Below are positions 38,887 through 48,339 of a stretch of 64,000 nt of DNA, in pieces (the first letter of the stretch is position 1; each line of letters starts with the position of its first letter). Below the pieces are notes generated by a model. The model saw nothing but the letters and a program-made list of their open reading frames with translations, made no database searches and had not been told where the DNA came from. The stretch is from an uncultured Eubacteriales bacterium. Lineage in GTDB: Bacteria; Bacillota; Clostridia; Lachnospirales; Lachnospiraceae. The position numbers were made by a program, and so were the translations under genes. Location of the stretch: contig OMXJ01000006.1 of the NCBI GenBank assembly GCA_900315015.1, forward strand, positions 1 through 64,000, read 5' to 3'.

Positions 38887-39696
38887 ATGAGAATTTTTTG
38901 TGCGGATGACGAGAAGCTATCATTAGAGAATATTGTCAATATAGTAAAGGAAATAGAGGGAGAGAGGGCCGAGGTATTAGGCTTTTCAACTGGAAAGCAG
39001 CTGATTGAGGCAGCAGATGAAAAGGCTCCGGACATAGTGTTCCTTGATATAGAAATGGGAAGTATGAGCGGTATTGAAATAGCTAGAGATCTGAAGATCT
39101 TAAAACCAAATGTAAATATAATTTTTGTTACTGGCTATGAGCAATACATGGGAGATGCTTTCAAAATTCATTCAAGCGGATATGTAACAAAGCCATTTAA
39201 TAAAGAAAGAATCCGTGAGGAGCTGAAAAATCTTAGAAATCCTATTGATAATGAAGAAAATGATGGAAAGCTTACTGCAAGATGCTTTGGTAATTTCGAT
39301 GCATCGGTAAATGGAAAGAGTTTGGATTTTGACCGCAGCAAATCAAAGGAGATGCTTGCTTATTTAGTTGACAGGAGAGGATGTTTTGTTACCTCAGGTG
39401 AATTAAGAGCAGTGCTCTGGGAGGATGCGGAGGATGATTTAAAGACAAATAATTATTTCCAACAGATCAAAAGAGATCTTATTGCTACGCTTAAAAAGGC
39501 GGGAGTTGAGGATGCTCTTTTGTCCTCATGGAACAAATATGCCATAGATACTAAGAAGATTCATTGTGATTATTATGATTTCCTAGCTGGAAAGCCGGAA
39601 GGTCTAAATGCTTATAACGGCGAATATATGTCAGAATACAGCTGGGGCGATATAAACAATGATAGACTAAGTCAGAAGGTGTATGGAAGTAATTAA
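38887..39696 (+). CDS. Response regulator with C-terminal activator-type domain
   Basis: This 269-aa regulator has a receiver domain (residues 1-115). Acidic residues are D7/D8, the phospho-acceptor is D54 (VFLDIEMG), and K102 (VTKPF) completes the site. The C-terminal part (about 130-265) has a winged-helix-like RSKSKEMLAYLVDRRGCFVTSGELRAVLWED. That pattern is found in SARP/OmpR-like regulators of Lachnospiraceae rather than a LytTR domain. It is a transcription regulator by inference. The kinase gene follows, so the pair is a two-component system. Strong AGGAGGG ribosome-binding site. Confidence 0.85.
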   Translation: MRIFCADDEKLSLENIVNIVKEIEGERAEVLGFSTGKQLIEAADEKAPDIVFLDIEMGSMSGIEIARDLKILKPNVNIIFVTGYEQYMGDAFKIHSSGYVTKPFNKERIREELKNLRNPIDNEENDGKLTARCFGNFDASVNGKSLDFDRSKSKEMLAYLVDRRGCFVTSGELRAVLWEDAEDDLKTNNYFQQIKRDLIATLKKAGVEDALLSSWNKYAIDTKKIHCDYYDFLAGKPEGLNAYNGEYMSEYSWGDINNDRLSQKVYGSN

Positions 39697-39727
39697 TATA
39701 TTAGAAAAAAAACCAGGAGTAAAAATA

Positions 39728-40996
39728 ATGAGTTTTACGGGTTTCGTAATAGATAATTTTGCACCTCTAGTGGGAATAATATTTATGATATTGTTCCTTA
39801 TAGCAAATACTTCCATAGATAAAAAGCGAAGAAGAATATTTGTAATGGCAGCGATACTGAGCCTGATTGAATTAATAGTATCATATATAGATTATCAATT
39901 AGGCCTTTTACCTGATTTTAATTTCTTAAGACAGGTGTGCTCGATTACTGGATATATAATAAGACCTCTTCTTATATATGTTCTTATAACACTTTATCTT
40001 GCTGAAGACGAGCTTCCAAAAATAAAGGTAATAATATTCTTGCCGGCATTATTTAATGCGTTCGTTTACTTTACGGCATTTTTCTCACCGATTACATTTT
40101 CCTATGATGGAAATACCTTTGTAAGAGGACCACTTGGATTTACAATGCATGTAATTGTAGTTATCTATTATGTGATTGCACTTATTGCAGTTGTTAGAAA
40201 TTCTCTTAGAAGAAGTAAGTTCGAAAATGTAATTGTATTTGCCTTGATGGTGCTATGCCTTGCATCTCTTATTGTTGAAACGCTTGTTGATAATGATAAT
40301 TATGGCAGGATAGCAATAGTTTATGCCATTATCTTTTACTATATGTATTTTCAGTCATCTGAATATCATAAGGAAATGGCAAAGCAGAATAGAAAGCTTG
40401 AGGATATGCAGGTAGAGGTACTTGTATCCCAGATAGGTCCGCATTTCATATTCAATGCTCTTTCTACGATCAAATATCTATATGCCAAAGATAAAAATCT
40501 TGGAGATGAGACCATGGATGAGTTTGCAGATTATCTGCGTGGAAATATAAATTCCATATCAAATGATAAGATGATATCCTTCAAGGCCGAGTTAAAGCAT
40601 GTAAGAAATTATTTAGCGATTGAGAAAAAGAGATTTGATGACAGACTAAATATCGTTTATGATATTAAGGAGCTGGATTTCATGGTTCCATCTCTTATTT
40701 TACAGCCGCTTGTAGAAAATGCAGTTAAGCACGGCGTATGTAGAAAGGATGAGGGCGGAACTGTTACAATCTCAGCTAAGAAAAAGGGAGATGAGTATAT
40801 AATTACAGTTGCTGATGACGGAGCGGGCTTTGATGTAAATAGCTTGAAAAATATAGATGGCACTCATGTAGGTTTTAGAAATGTTAAGAACAGAATCGAG
40901 ACCTTAGGTCATGGAAAAATAGAAGTGCAAAGTGAAATAGGAAAAGGAACGACAGTAACTGTAAGATTTATAGATACACATGGAATTACAATTTAA
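39728..40996 (+). CDS. Sensor histidine kinase of the LytS type
   Basis: This 422-aa membrane sensor has about seven hydrophobic segments in residues 5-220. It is followed by a HisKA_7TM-like junction and a His-kinase domain with the phospho-acceptor His in SQIGPHFIFNALSTIKYLY. The HATPase region has VENAVKHGV, ADDGAGFDV and VGFRNVKNRIETLG. The HFIFN motif is typical of the LytS/YehU class (PF06580). The ATG at 39728 has CAGGAG upstream. An earlier in-frame ATG at 39683 overlaps the regulator gene and lacks a ribosome-binding site. Partner of the upstream regulator. The signal is unknown. Confidence 0.88.
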   Translation: MSFTGFVIDNFAPLVGIIFMILFLIANTSIDKKRRRIFVMAAILSLIELIVSYIDYQLGLLPDFNFLRQVCSITGYIIRPLLIYVLITLYLAEDELPKIKVIIFLPALFNAFVYFTAFFSPITFSYDGNTFVRGPLGFTMHVIVVIYYVIALIAVVRNSLRRSKFENVIVFALMVLCLASLIVETLVDNDNYGRIAIVYAIIFYYMYFQSSEYHKEMAKQNRKLEDMQVEVLVSQIGPHFIFNALSTIKYLYAKDKNLGDETMDEFADYLRGNINSISNDKMISFKAELKHVRNYLAIEKKRFDDRLNIVYDIKELDFMVPSLILQPLVENAVKHGVCRKDEGGTVTISAKKKGDEYIITVADDGAGFDVNSLKNIDGTHVGFRNVKNRIETLGHGKIEVQSEIGKGTTVTVRFIDTHGITI

Positions 40997-41006
40997 GGCG
41001 TAAAAT

Positions 41007-41046
41007 AAGATCCTTGCTAGTTGAAAAAACAGGCAAGGATCTTTTG
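41007..41046 (+). terminator. Intrinsic terminator after the sensor kinase
   Basis: AAGATCCTTGC (41007-41017) pairs with GCAAGGATCTT (41033-41043), followed by TTG. It ends the two-component operon. Confidence 0.85.
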
Positions 41047-41159
41047 TATTTCAAGGGAAAATTTTAAAGGAAAACTAAACTAAAACTAAATATTTTAGAA
41101 AAGATAAAAAAGACCTAAAAAATGTAACTAGTTTGTCATTAATGGTGTGATATAATGTA

Positions 41160-41335
41160 CTCAATCGAAAGGGATACATATTAGGGATAGAAAAAAATGA
41201 GATAAATTAGTGTGAGCCCCATAAATGGGGGATTGGAGCTCACATTAATAATAGAAGAAAAGTTGGGGGACTTTTTTTCTAACTCAAATCGAGAAGTGAA
41301 AAAGCCAGTGCAGGTCAGATGCACTGGCTTTTTCG
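41160..41335 (+). ncRNA. Candidate structured small RNA
   Basis: An ORF-free stretch follows an extended -10 (TGATATAAT, about 41148-41156). It contains a 12-bp imperfect stem ATTAGTGTGAGC (41206-41217) with GCTCACATTAAT (41238-41249), enclosing an inner CCCC-ATAAAT-GGGG hairpin. A small hairpin AAAGT/ACTTT lies near 41260. It ends at a strong terminator at 41299-41333. I do not recognise the family. It lies between a two-component operon and a lipoprotein gene. Confidence 0.5.
41299..41333 (+). terminator. Strong intrinsic terminator after the candidate RNA
   Basis: AAAAAGCCAGTGCA (41299-41312) and TGCACTGGCTTTTT (41320-41333) form a 14-bp stem ending in T5. It is not needed for the upstream kinase operon, which already has a terminator, so it marks the end of a separate transcript. 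Confidence 0.9.
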
Positions 41336-41581
41336 CATTTCATTTTGATTATAATAGTAAATAAGATATAAAACGCATTTTGAGAGAAAAATATGATGAA
41401 ATATTGAATAATAAGGACTTTTCTGCACTAATAATTGGGACTTGATTTTTGGAAAAAATTATAAGATAATAAATTTGTTTAGTGAATTGGATTTATGCAA
41501 AGATTTGTATAGATTTAAAAAATTTTCAAATAAGATGGTAAATGTATAGTTACATGTATTTAGAGGAAGGAGTATCAATAT

Positions 41582-43357
41582 ATGAAGAAAAAAATTATTC
41601 AGATGACAGCTGTAATAAGTGCAGGAATAATGCTTTTTACGGGCTGCGGCAATTCTGGAGGAAGCAGTGATGTAACAACAACAGTTCAGCAGGAGGAGTC
41701 TACAACAACAGCTCAGCAAGAGGAAGCTACAACGACAGCTCAGCAAGAGGAAGCTACAACGACAGCTCCTGCCACAGAGGCTTTAACTACCACAACAAAT
41801 GAAGTTACAACTGGTGAGGTAACCACAGAGGCTACAACTACTGTAATAGAGGCTGATAGCGATGATGGTATGATTCGTTACCCGGACATTAATACCCAAA
41901 TAGAATATTATTATGATGATAATGAAGCTGGAAGCCTTACTTTGTATGGTCATTATCCGGTAATAGAATTATTAGAGAATCAGGATGTAAATTTTCAGAA
42001 AATGAAGAGCAGAATAGCTGATATAAATGAAAAAATAAGGAGCAGTTTTTTCATAAATGTCAAGTCTTTTGGAAAAGCAATCGATGAAAAGCTAGCAGGA
42101 AGAACTGAGGACTTTGAGTATAGTACATATGATGTTGATAGCTACATAAAAAGAGCAGATTCAAATGTATTTAGTGTTGAGGTGGTTGAAAAATTTGATG
42201 ATAATTTTGGGGATGAATCTTATACATTATATACCGGAAAAAATGTAGATGGAAAGACCGGTGAGTATATTTATTTAGATGAAATCATTAAGGAGGATAA
42301 GTACGCTGATTTTGCAAAGGAAGCAGTTAATTCAATTGTTTATCAGAACTATGAAATAGGTGACATGCTTGACAATGGGTTGATTACCTGGGATCAGATG
42401 ACATCAGCATTTGAAAATAGACTAAACGATCAGGGCAACATAAAGGATTATCAATTCACAATCGATGCAAAAGGTATCAATCTTTATTTAGAAGGCCATA
42501 TGATAGGCATAGATTATAATAATCACATATTTGCAAGAGTAGAGTTTTCTTATTGTGAGGATTGCATAAATGAGAAATATTTAAATGCAGGTGATAACTA
42601 TGTAATGTCTCTTAATGAATATGTAAATGAAGAGGATAAAAGAAGCTATATTTATGATTTCGGAGACATGGGTGAGTCAAAGAAGCTTTGGATTGAATAT
42701 ACTCCGGAGAGCTATGTAGATGATGAGTATACTTCAGCTTCGGTAGAAATTAATTATAGGGGAGAAATCTTTAAATCTGATGATTTATACTGGGGAATGG
42801 GTATTAATCCTTACATATTCTGCATTGATGGAACTCAGAAGCTTGTTATAGAGGTAGATGATGAATACGGTTACAACACTATTTTATTTTTCGATTTAAG
42901 CGGTGATAAATTAGAACTTGTAGATAAAGAAGATTATTCTTTTGTTGGAGAACCAACTAATTCTAAAAATGTAAATCTTAGCACTAACTGTGATAATATA
43001 AGTACATACTCTGCTGTATCAAGCTTTAAGGCAACTAAAGAAGGCTTTGAATCAAATTCAGATGTATTGTACTGGTATTCACTTTCTAATATTGAGCTGA
43101 CTCTTAAGCAGGACTTTGAAATGTACGTAGTAGATGAAGAGGGAAATGACATTGAAACTAAGACATTTAAAGCAGGAGAAACCTTTACTATATATAGAAC
43201 TAATGGGAATAAGGATATAGTAGATGTAGTATCTGCTGATGGAGAAATCTGCAGAATGTACGTTGAGGAAGGATATTTTGAAGAGTCTGTTTATGGAAGA
43301 AAGATAAATGGAATAATCCTTGAAAATGTATTTGAAGGCTGTCTGTTTGCAGGTTGA
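41582..43357 (+). CDS. Lipoprotein with Thr/Gln/Glu repeats and a DUF3298-like domain
   Basis: This 591-aa exported lipoprotein has a signal peptide with lipobox LFTGC (Cys about residue 22). A linker of about 70 residues is rich in Thr, with repeats of the type TTTAQQEEA (three near-identical copies). The globular part contains GKTGEYIYLDEIIKEDKYADFAKEAV and an ensuing beta-strand region like the RsiV/DUF3298 extracellular domain. The remainder is Asp/Glu-rich. The Thr-rich linker could be glycosylated. The function is unknown. Preceded by AGAGGAAGGAG and standing alone. Confidence 0.75.
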   Translation: MKKKIIQMTAVISAGIMLFTGCGNSGGSSDVTTTVQQEESTTTAQQEEATTTAQQEEATTTAPATEALTTTTNEVTTGEVTTEATTTVIEADSDDGMIRYPDINTQIEYYYDDNEAGSLTLYGHYPVIELLENQDVNFQKMKSRIADINEKIRSSFFINVKSFGKAIDEKLAGRTEDFEYSTYDVDSYIKRADSNVFSVEVVEKFDDNFGDESYTLYTGKNVDGKTGEYIYLDEIIKEDKYADFAKEAVNSIVYQNYEIGDMLDNGLITWDQMTSAFENRLNDQGNIKDYQFTIDAKGINLYLEGHMIGIDYNNHIFARVEFSYCEDCINEKYLNAGDNYVMSLNEYVNEEDKRSYIYDFGDMGESKKLWIEYTPESYVDDEYTSASVEINYRGEIFKSDDLYWGMGINPYIFCIDGTQKLVIEVDDEYGYNTILFFDLSGDKLELVDKEDYSFVGEPTNSKNVNLSTNCDNISTYSAVSSFKATKEGFESNSDVLYWYSLSNIELTLKQDFEMYVVDEEGNDIETKTFKAGETFTIYRTNGNKDIVDVVSADGEICRMYVEEGYFEESVYGRKINGIILENVFEGCLFAG

Positions 43358-43423
43358 TGATTAATAATTGTTAGACTATAGTTTTATAAATGCAGTTTGA
43401 ATGAAAAACATGCGATAAAAAGG

Positions 43424-43457
43424 GCGTTAGCATAATGTGCTAGCGCTTTTTTTATTT
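43424..43457 (+). terminator. Intrinsic terminator after the lipoprotein gene
   Basis: GCGTTAGCA (43424-43432) pairs with TGCTAGCGC (43438-43446) with one wobble, followed by T7. Confidence 0.8.
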
Positions 43458-43472
43458 TTTTTAAAAAAGATA

Positions 43473-43528
43473 TTGACTATTGGTCATTTTTGTGGTATAA
43501 CATTAATAACAAAAGTGACCAATGGTCA
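43473..43528 (+). promoter_or_regulatory. Promoter flanked by two TetR-type operator palindromes
   Basis: TTGACT (43473-43478), 17 bp and TATAAC (43496-43501) form the promoter of the exporter operon. The 13-bp palindrome TGACTATTGGTCA (43474-43486, one mismatch) overlaps the -35, and TGACCAATGGTCA (43516-43528, perfect) overlaps the transcription start region. Centre-to-centre distance is 42 bp, four helix turns. Such placement suits repression by the TetR-family protein encoded at 48340. Confidence 0.75.
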
Positions 43529-43624
43529 TAAATTAAAATAGCGTTTTGAAAAGGCTTCTTAGAAGGCTAGTTTAAACTGCTTTTTAGAAGATTGAGCCAT
43601 GGATAAATGCGGAAAGAAGGGAGA

Positions 43625-45799
43625 ATGCTTAAATTTGGAAAATGGATAGCAAGCCATAGGGTATTAGTTGTAATTATTGCAATTTTGCTTCTTATCCCAT
43701 CAACCTTGGGAATGATAAAAACCAGAGTTAATTATGATGTGCTTACCTATCTTCCAGCAGAAAATGAAACGGTAAAGGGTCAGGAGATATTGACTGAGGA
43801 TTTTGGAATCGGAGCATTTTCGATGGTAGTAGTAGAAGGGATGAATCAAAGACAGGCAGCAGAACTTAAATCTAAACTTGAAAAGGTCGAAGGCGTTGAG
43901 TCAGTTCTGTGGTATGACAGCTTGCTTGATATATCTGTTCCGGTAGAGGCGATTCCTGAAAAAGCAAAGGATATCCTTTATTCTGATAACGGTGCGACAA
44001 TGATGATTGCATTATTTTCTGAATCTACCTCTTCAGATGTTTCAATGAAGGCAATAAGGGATATCAGAAAAATCGCTGGAGAAAGCGCCTTTGCAAGTGG
44101 AATGACAGCAGTTGTCGAGGATACCAGAGAGCTTGCAGATAAGGAGACCTTTGTATATGTTGGTATTTCGGTTTTACTCTGCGTTTTGGCCCTTGCAGTA
44201 GCAATGAAATCAGTTGTGGTTCCTTTGATTTTTATGCTTAGTATAGGCGTTGCAGTCTTATTTAATATGGGAACGAATGTATTCCTTGGTGAAATAAGCT
44301 ATATAACAAAGGCCATTGCGGCAGTCCTGCAGCTTGCAGTTACAATGGACTATAGTATTTTCCTCTACAATAGCTTTATCGAAAATAAGCATAGATATCC
44401 TGATGAGCCTGAAAGAGCAATGGGACATGCCATAAGCAATACCATAAAATCCGTTGTGGGATCTTCTTTTACAACAATGGCAGGCTTCTTTGCACTTTGC
44501 TTCATGAGCTTTTTATTAGGAAAAGACCTTGGAGTAGTAATGATGAAGGGCGTTGCTTTTGGAGTTATAGTGTGTGTAACTGTTCTTCCATCACTTCTAT
44601 TATTCATAAATAAGTATATTGATAAGGCGATAAAGAAAGCAGATGAGAAAAAATCCGGGAAAAGCGGCAAATCAGTTTTTGAGAAGCTATCAGGCTTTAT
44701 AACCGAGCATACCTGGGTATTTATGATACTATTCTTAATGATACTTGTTCCTGCCTATTACGGACAGTCACATACAAAGGTATATTATAAACTAGATTCA
44801 TCTCTTCCAGAGAATTTACCAAGTGTAATAGCAAATAACAAGCTAGCAGAAGATTTCAATGTTCATTCAGCCTATATGATACTTATGGATTCTAAAATGA
44901 ATCAGACTGCAATAGGTAAAATGGTAGAGAGAATAAAGGATACTGACGGTGTAAGCCAAGTGGTCGGACTTGATTCTTTAGTTGGACCGGCGGTACCTGT
45001 ATCAATGCTTCCAAATGGAGCGGTAAGTAAGGTGAAAAATGAGGATTATCAGATTGAAATAATTCTCTCTGACTATGAGGTCGCATCAGATGAAATGACC
45101 TGTCAGGTAAATGAAATCAATGCGATACTAGATGATTATTCAGAAAAATCAGTACTTGTAGGAGAAGCGCCTCTTACGCTTGATCTTATTAAAATAACAG
45201 ATCATGATTTTAAGGTAGTTAATTTTACTTCTATTTTAGCGGTATTCTTAATTATATTTATCGTATTTAGATCGGTTTCTCTTCCATTTATATTGGTTGC
45301 AGTAATTGAATTTGCTATCTTTATAAATATGGGAATTCCGTTCTATACAAATTCAACGCTTCCATTTGTAGCTTCGATTGTAATAGGAACAATTCAGCTC
45401 GGCTCTACTGTAGATTACGCGATACTTATGACCTCTAGGTATCAGAAGGAGCGTCATAGCGGTAAGGATAAAAAAGAGGCTCTTTTAGTAGCCCATAAGG
45501 CATCATCTGTATCAATAATAATGAGTGCTAGCGGCTTCTTTGCAGCAACCTTTGGAGTTGCAGTCTACTCTTCAATAGATATGATAAGTTCCTTGTGCTT
45601 CCTTATGGCAAGAGGATCTCTTATAAGCATGGTCGTAGTAATTACAATCCTACCAGCATTTTTATATCTATTTGATCCGCTGATAGCACATACTACAATG
45701 GGCTTTTTGTCAGATAAAGAAAAAAACAAAAATAAAAGAAACATGAAAAACAATAATGGCGGTAATGGCCGCAGAATGGAGCATGGATATGAAGCATAA
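43625..45799 (+). CDS. MMPL/RND-family transporter
   Basis: This 724-aa integral membrane protein has two repeated halves. Each half has an N-terminal membrane helix, a large extracytoplasmic loop and five to six further helices. Typical segments are ILLLIPSTLGMIKTRVNYDVLTYLP, the AVTMDYSIFLYNSFIE motif in helix 4 of half one and its echo STVDYAILMTSRYQKER in half two. The Asp in each is the likely proton-relay residue. The family exports lipids, siderophores or drugs. The start at 43625 follows AAGGGAG. It overlaps the next gene by 17 bases. Its pairing with a Pip/YhgE-like repeat protein and a TetR regulator suggests envelope or drug export. The substrate is unknown. Confidence 0.88.
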   Translation: MLKFGKWIASHRVLVVIIAILLLIPSTLGMIKTRVNYDVLTYLPAENETVKGQEILTEDFGIGAFSMVVVEGMNQRQAAELKSKLEKVEGVESVLWYDSLLDISVPVEAIPEKAKDILYSDNGATMMIALFSESTSSDVSMKAIRDIRKIAGESAFASGMTAVVEDTRELADKETFVYVGISVLLCVLALAVAMKSVVVPLIFMLSIGVAVLFNMGTNVFLGEISYITKAIAAVLQLAVTMDYSIFLYNSFIENKHRYPDEPERAMGHAISNTIKSVVGSSFTTMAGFFALCFMSFLLGKDLGVVMMKGVAFGVIVCVTVLPSLLLFINKYIDKAIKKADEKKSGKSGKSVFEKLSGFITEHTWVFMILFLMILVPAYYGQSHTKVYYKLDSSLPENLPSVIANNKLAEDFNVHSAYMILMDSKMNQTAIGKMVERIKDTDGVSQVVGLDSLVGPAVPVSMLPNGAVSKVKNEDYQIEIILSDYEVASDEMTCQVNEINAILDDYSEKSVLVGEAPLTLDLIKITDHDFKVVNFTSILAVFLIIFIVFRSVSLPFILVAVIEFAIFINMGIPFYTNSTLPFVASIVIGTIQLGSTVDYAILMTSRYQKERHSGKDKKEALLVAHKASSVSIIMSASGFFAATFGVAVYSSIDMISSLCFLMARGSLISMVVVITILPAFLYLFDPLIAHTTMGFLSDKEKNKNKRNMKNNNGGNGRRMEHGYEA

Positions 45800-48212
45800 G
45801 AAGGCTGTAGCAGTAATGTCAGGTGTAGTTATAGCACTTGGAGGAGTTTATGCAGGCGCTAAAGAAGCAAACGCAGCAGAAAAAAATGTTTTAGAAAACT
45901 CTGATGTGATAAATGCTGATAAAATGAATTCCGATGAATTGAACTATGATATTAATAATATAGAAATGGTCAATTCTGAGGATGGAGCAGTCATATTGGC
46001 AAAGGGAGCAGAGGATACAGAGGATAGTGCTCTTAAGAAGGATTCCGCAGAGAAAAAGTCTCTAGAAAAAGAAGAAACTGTCTATGTACGAATGACTCCG
46101 CAGGGAGAAAAGAGCGATGTGATAGTCAGTGACTGGATAAAGAATTTTGCTAAGGCTGATGAAATAGCAGATGAGTCATCTCTAGCTGATATAACAAATG
46201 TAAAGGGCGAGGAAGCTTTTTCACAGAACGGCGAGAGCGTTACCTGGCAGGCAGCAGGAAATGACATATATTATCAGGGAAAAACTGATAAGGAGCTTCC
46301 TTTTGCAATAAAGGTTACCTATAAATTAGATGGCAAAGAAGTAAAGGTAAGTGACCTTGATGGAAAATCAGGAAAGCTCGAGATGACCTATGAATATTCA
46401 AAGACAGAGGATAATGATGTAATCTTTGCCGTTGCGATGGGAACCATTTTAGATGGAAATAAATTTCATCATGTGAGCATAGATAATGGAAGGGTGCTTT
46501 CGGATGGCGATAAATATATTATAGCGGGATTTGCAGTTCCAGGCCTCTCTGACAAAATAGGCAATAAGGATAATAATGAAACCATAGCAGAAATAAAGGA
46601 CGCTCTTACAACTTCGGTTACAATAACAGCGGATGTGGAGAATTTTGAAATGCCTACAGTCTATCATTTTGCCTCAAGTGATCTTTTAGGCAGCCTGGGT
46701 CTTGATGATGTAGATACATCAAAAATAAGCGAACTGAAGGACGGCATAAATCAGCTTGTAACTGCAACAGATGATATATATGATGGTTCGGTAAAGCTAA
46801 GTGACGGGCTTTCTGATTTAAATGATGGAACCATAGAATATACTGATGGAGTAAAGACTTATGTTGACGGAGTAAATGAGTATTCTACTGGAGTAGAAAC
46901 ACTGACAAACGGTGTTTCAGAGTATCTTACAGGAGCAGATAGCTATGTTGCAGGTGCTGATCAGTATATAGACGGCGTAAATGAACTTACAAAGGGATTA
47001 GGTGAGTATACCGGCGGAGTGAGTCAGTATGTAGCAGGAGTAAATGAATACCTTGACGGAACAGGAAAAGTAACAGATGGAATATCGGCCTTAAGTGAAG
47101 GAGCATCTGAAATTGAAAGTAATATGGGTGCTCTGACTAAAGGTGCACAGGGCGTCGCAGACGGCGCTAAAGCTCTTTCTGATGGCGCCTCGGCACTTAA
47201 AGGAGGAACAGAGGCATTAGCTGAAGGACTTGGCAAGGCGGCTGCAGGTGCAGAGCAGGTTTCTAGTGGTTTGAATAAAATATCTAAGGAAAACGGTGCA
47301 CTTGATACCCTATCAGCTGGCATTAAAAATGAAAATGCAGCTTATAAGCAGGCACTTTCTTCATCTATTGAAGCCAATAAGCAGGCACTTTATATTTTGA
47401 AAAAAAGCGGTGCAGGAAGTGAGCAGACAGCTGAACTTGAGAAGACAATAGCAGTACTTGAGGCTAGTGCAAAAAAGCTTGATGCTGCAGCAGATACCTT
47501 AAATAAAGGAGCAGAAGATTTATCCACAGCTGTTAAGACAGTTTCAGCAGGAGCAGAGCAGGTTTCAGAGGGTGTTGGAACAATTAATGAAAAGGCAGCA
47601 GTCATGAACTCTTCAGTAGGAGAATTAGCTGCTGGGGCAGAAAATTTGAATGCAGGAGCTACAGCTCTTGATGCAGGAATTGACAAGCTAAGCACCGGTG
47701 CAGGAGCACTTTTAGACGGTGTTAATGCTTTATCAGAAGGCTCGGCTAAGCTTGGCGATGGATCTGATAAATTAAAGATTGCAGGAGATAGCCTTCTTTC
47801 CGGTACCACAAAGGTAACTTCTGGAATAACAGAGCTTAATGCAGGCAGTGAAAAACTGAGCAGTGCAGGTGATAGTCTTAATGCAGGCAGCAGTAAGCTT
47901 AATAGCGGCATAAAGAAGCTATCCGATGCAAAACTTAAGCTTACTGACGGCGGAGCAAAGCTTACTGATAACATAGCAGCACTTACAGAAGGAGCAAAGG
48001 CGGCTTTTGACGGATCTGTTGAATTAAAGGACGGAGTAAAGAAGTATAAGGAAGAAGGCATAAGTAAGCTTTCAGAGCTTCTAGATTCTGATCTTGAAGA
48101 AATAATAGATACCTTAAAGAGAGTAAGTGAGGCCTCGAGTGATTATACAAGCTTTACAGGAGCATCAGAGGAAATGGATTCTAATGTAAAATTTGTAGTA
48201 ATCATGGAATAA
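45783..48212 (+). CDS. Exported protein with long YhgE/Pip-type heptad repeats
   Basis: This 809-aa protein starts with a signal-like segment (HKKAVAVMSGVVIALGGVYAG). A globular domain follows (about 90-290). A repeat region of about 400 residues is built of heptads with the pattern D-G-xx-x-Y/L and L-x-x-G-A (for example YTDGVKTYVDGVNEYSTG, LSDGASALKGGTEALAEG). The last third of typical YhgE/Pip proteins, a set of membrane helices, is absent, and the protein ends in SDYTSFTGASEEMDSN. The heptads predict a long coiled coil reaching into the cell wall. It probably acts with the overlapping MMPL protein, which would supply the membrane part. Start at 45783 with GGAG upstream. Confidence 0.75.
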   Translation: MDMKHKKAVAVMSGVVIALGGVYAGAKEANAAEKNVLENSDVINADKMNSDELNYDINNIEMVNSEDGAVILAKGAEDTEDSALKKDSAEKKSLEKEETVYVRMTPQGEKSDVIVSDWIKNFAKADEIADESSLADITNVKGEEAFSQNGESVTWQAAGNDIYYQGKTDKELPFAIKVTYKLDGKEVKVSDLDGKSGKLEMTYEYSKTEDNDVIFAVAMGTILDGNKFHHVSIDNGRVLSDGDKYIIAGFAVPGLSDKIGNKDNNETIAEIKDALTTSVTITADVENFEMPTVYHFASSDLLGSLGLDDVDTSKISELKDGINQLVTATDDIYDGSVKLSDGLSDLNDGTIEYTDGVKTYVDGVNEYSTGVETLTNGVSEYLTGADSYVAGADQYIDGVNELTKGLGEYTGGVSQYVAGVNEYLDGTGKVTDGISALSEGASEIESNMGALTKGAQGVADGAKALSDGASALKGGTEALAEGLGKAAAGAEQVSSGLNKISKENGALDTLSAGIKNENAAYKQALSSSIEANKQALYILKKSGAGSEQTAELEKTIAVLEASAKKLDAAADTLNKGAEDLSTAVKTVSAGAEQVSEGVGTINEKAAVMNSSVGELAAGAENLNAGATALDAGIDKLSTGAGALLDGVNALSEGSAKLGDGSDKLKIAGDSLLSGTTKVTSGITELNAGSEKLSSAGDSLNAGSSKLNSGIKKLSDAKLKLTDGGAKLTDNIAALTEGAKAAFDGSVELKDGVKKYKEEGISKLSELLDSDLEEIIDTLKRVSEASSDYTSFTGASEEMDSNVKFVVIME

Positions 48213-48339
48213 TTATATAGGCAATCATATTGAAAAAAATTGCAAAAAAAATTGCAAAAACGGCTGTAGTATAATAAAATGATTCTAATGATGTTTTTTA
48301 AATTTATGTATAGGAATTTACAGCTGGAGGTAACGCGGA

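Noticed and set aside
41133..41156. TTGTCA and TATAAT before the candidate small RNA as a standard promoter.
   Set aside because: The spacer is only 12 bp. The -10 can still work as an extended -10, so only that was kept.
47024..48061. Long minus-strand ORFs opposite the heptad-repeat gene.
   Set aside because: They are shadows caused by the biased codon use of the repeats. They have no ribosome-binding sites and no protein-family features.
48252..48275. TTGCAA and TATAAT before the TetR gene as a standard promoter.
   Set aside because: The spacer is 12 bp, too short for a normal sigma-70-type promoter.
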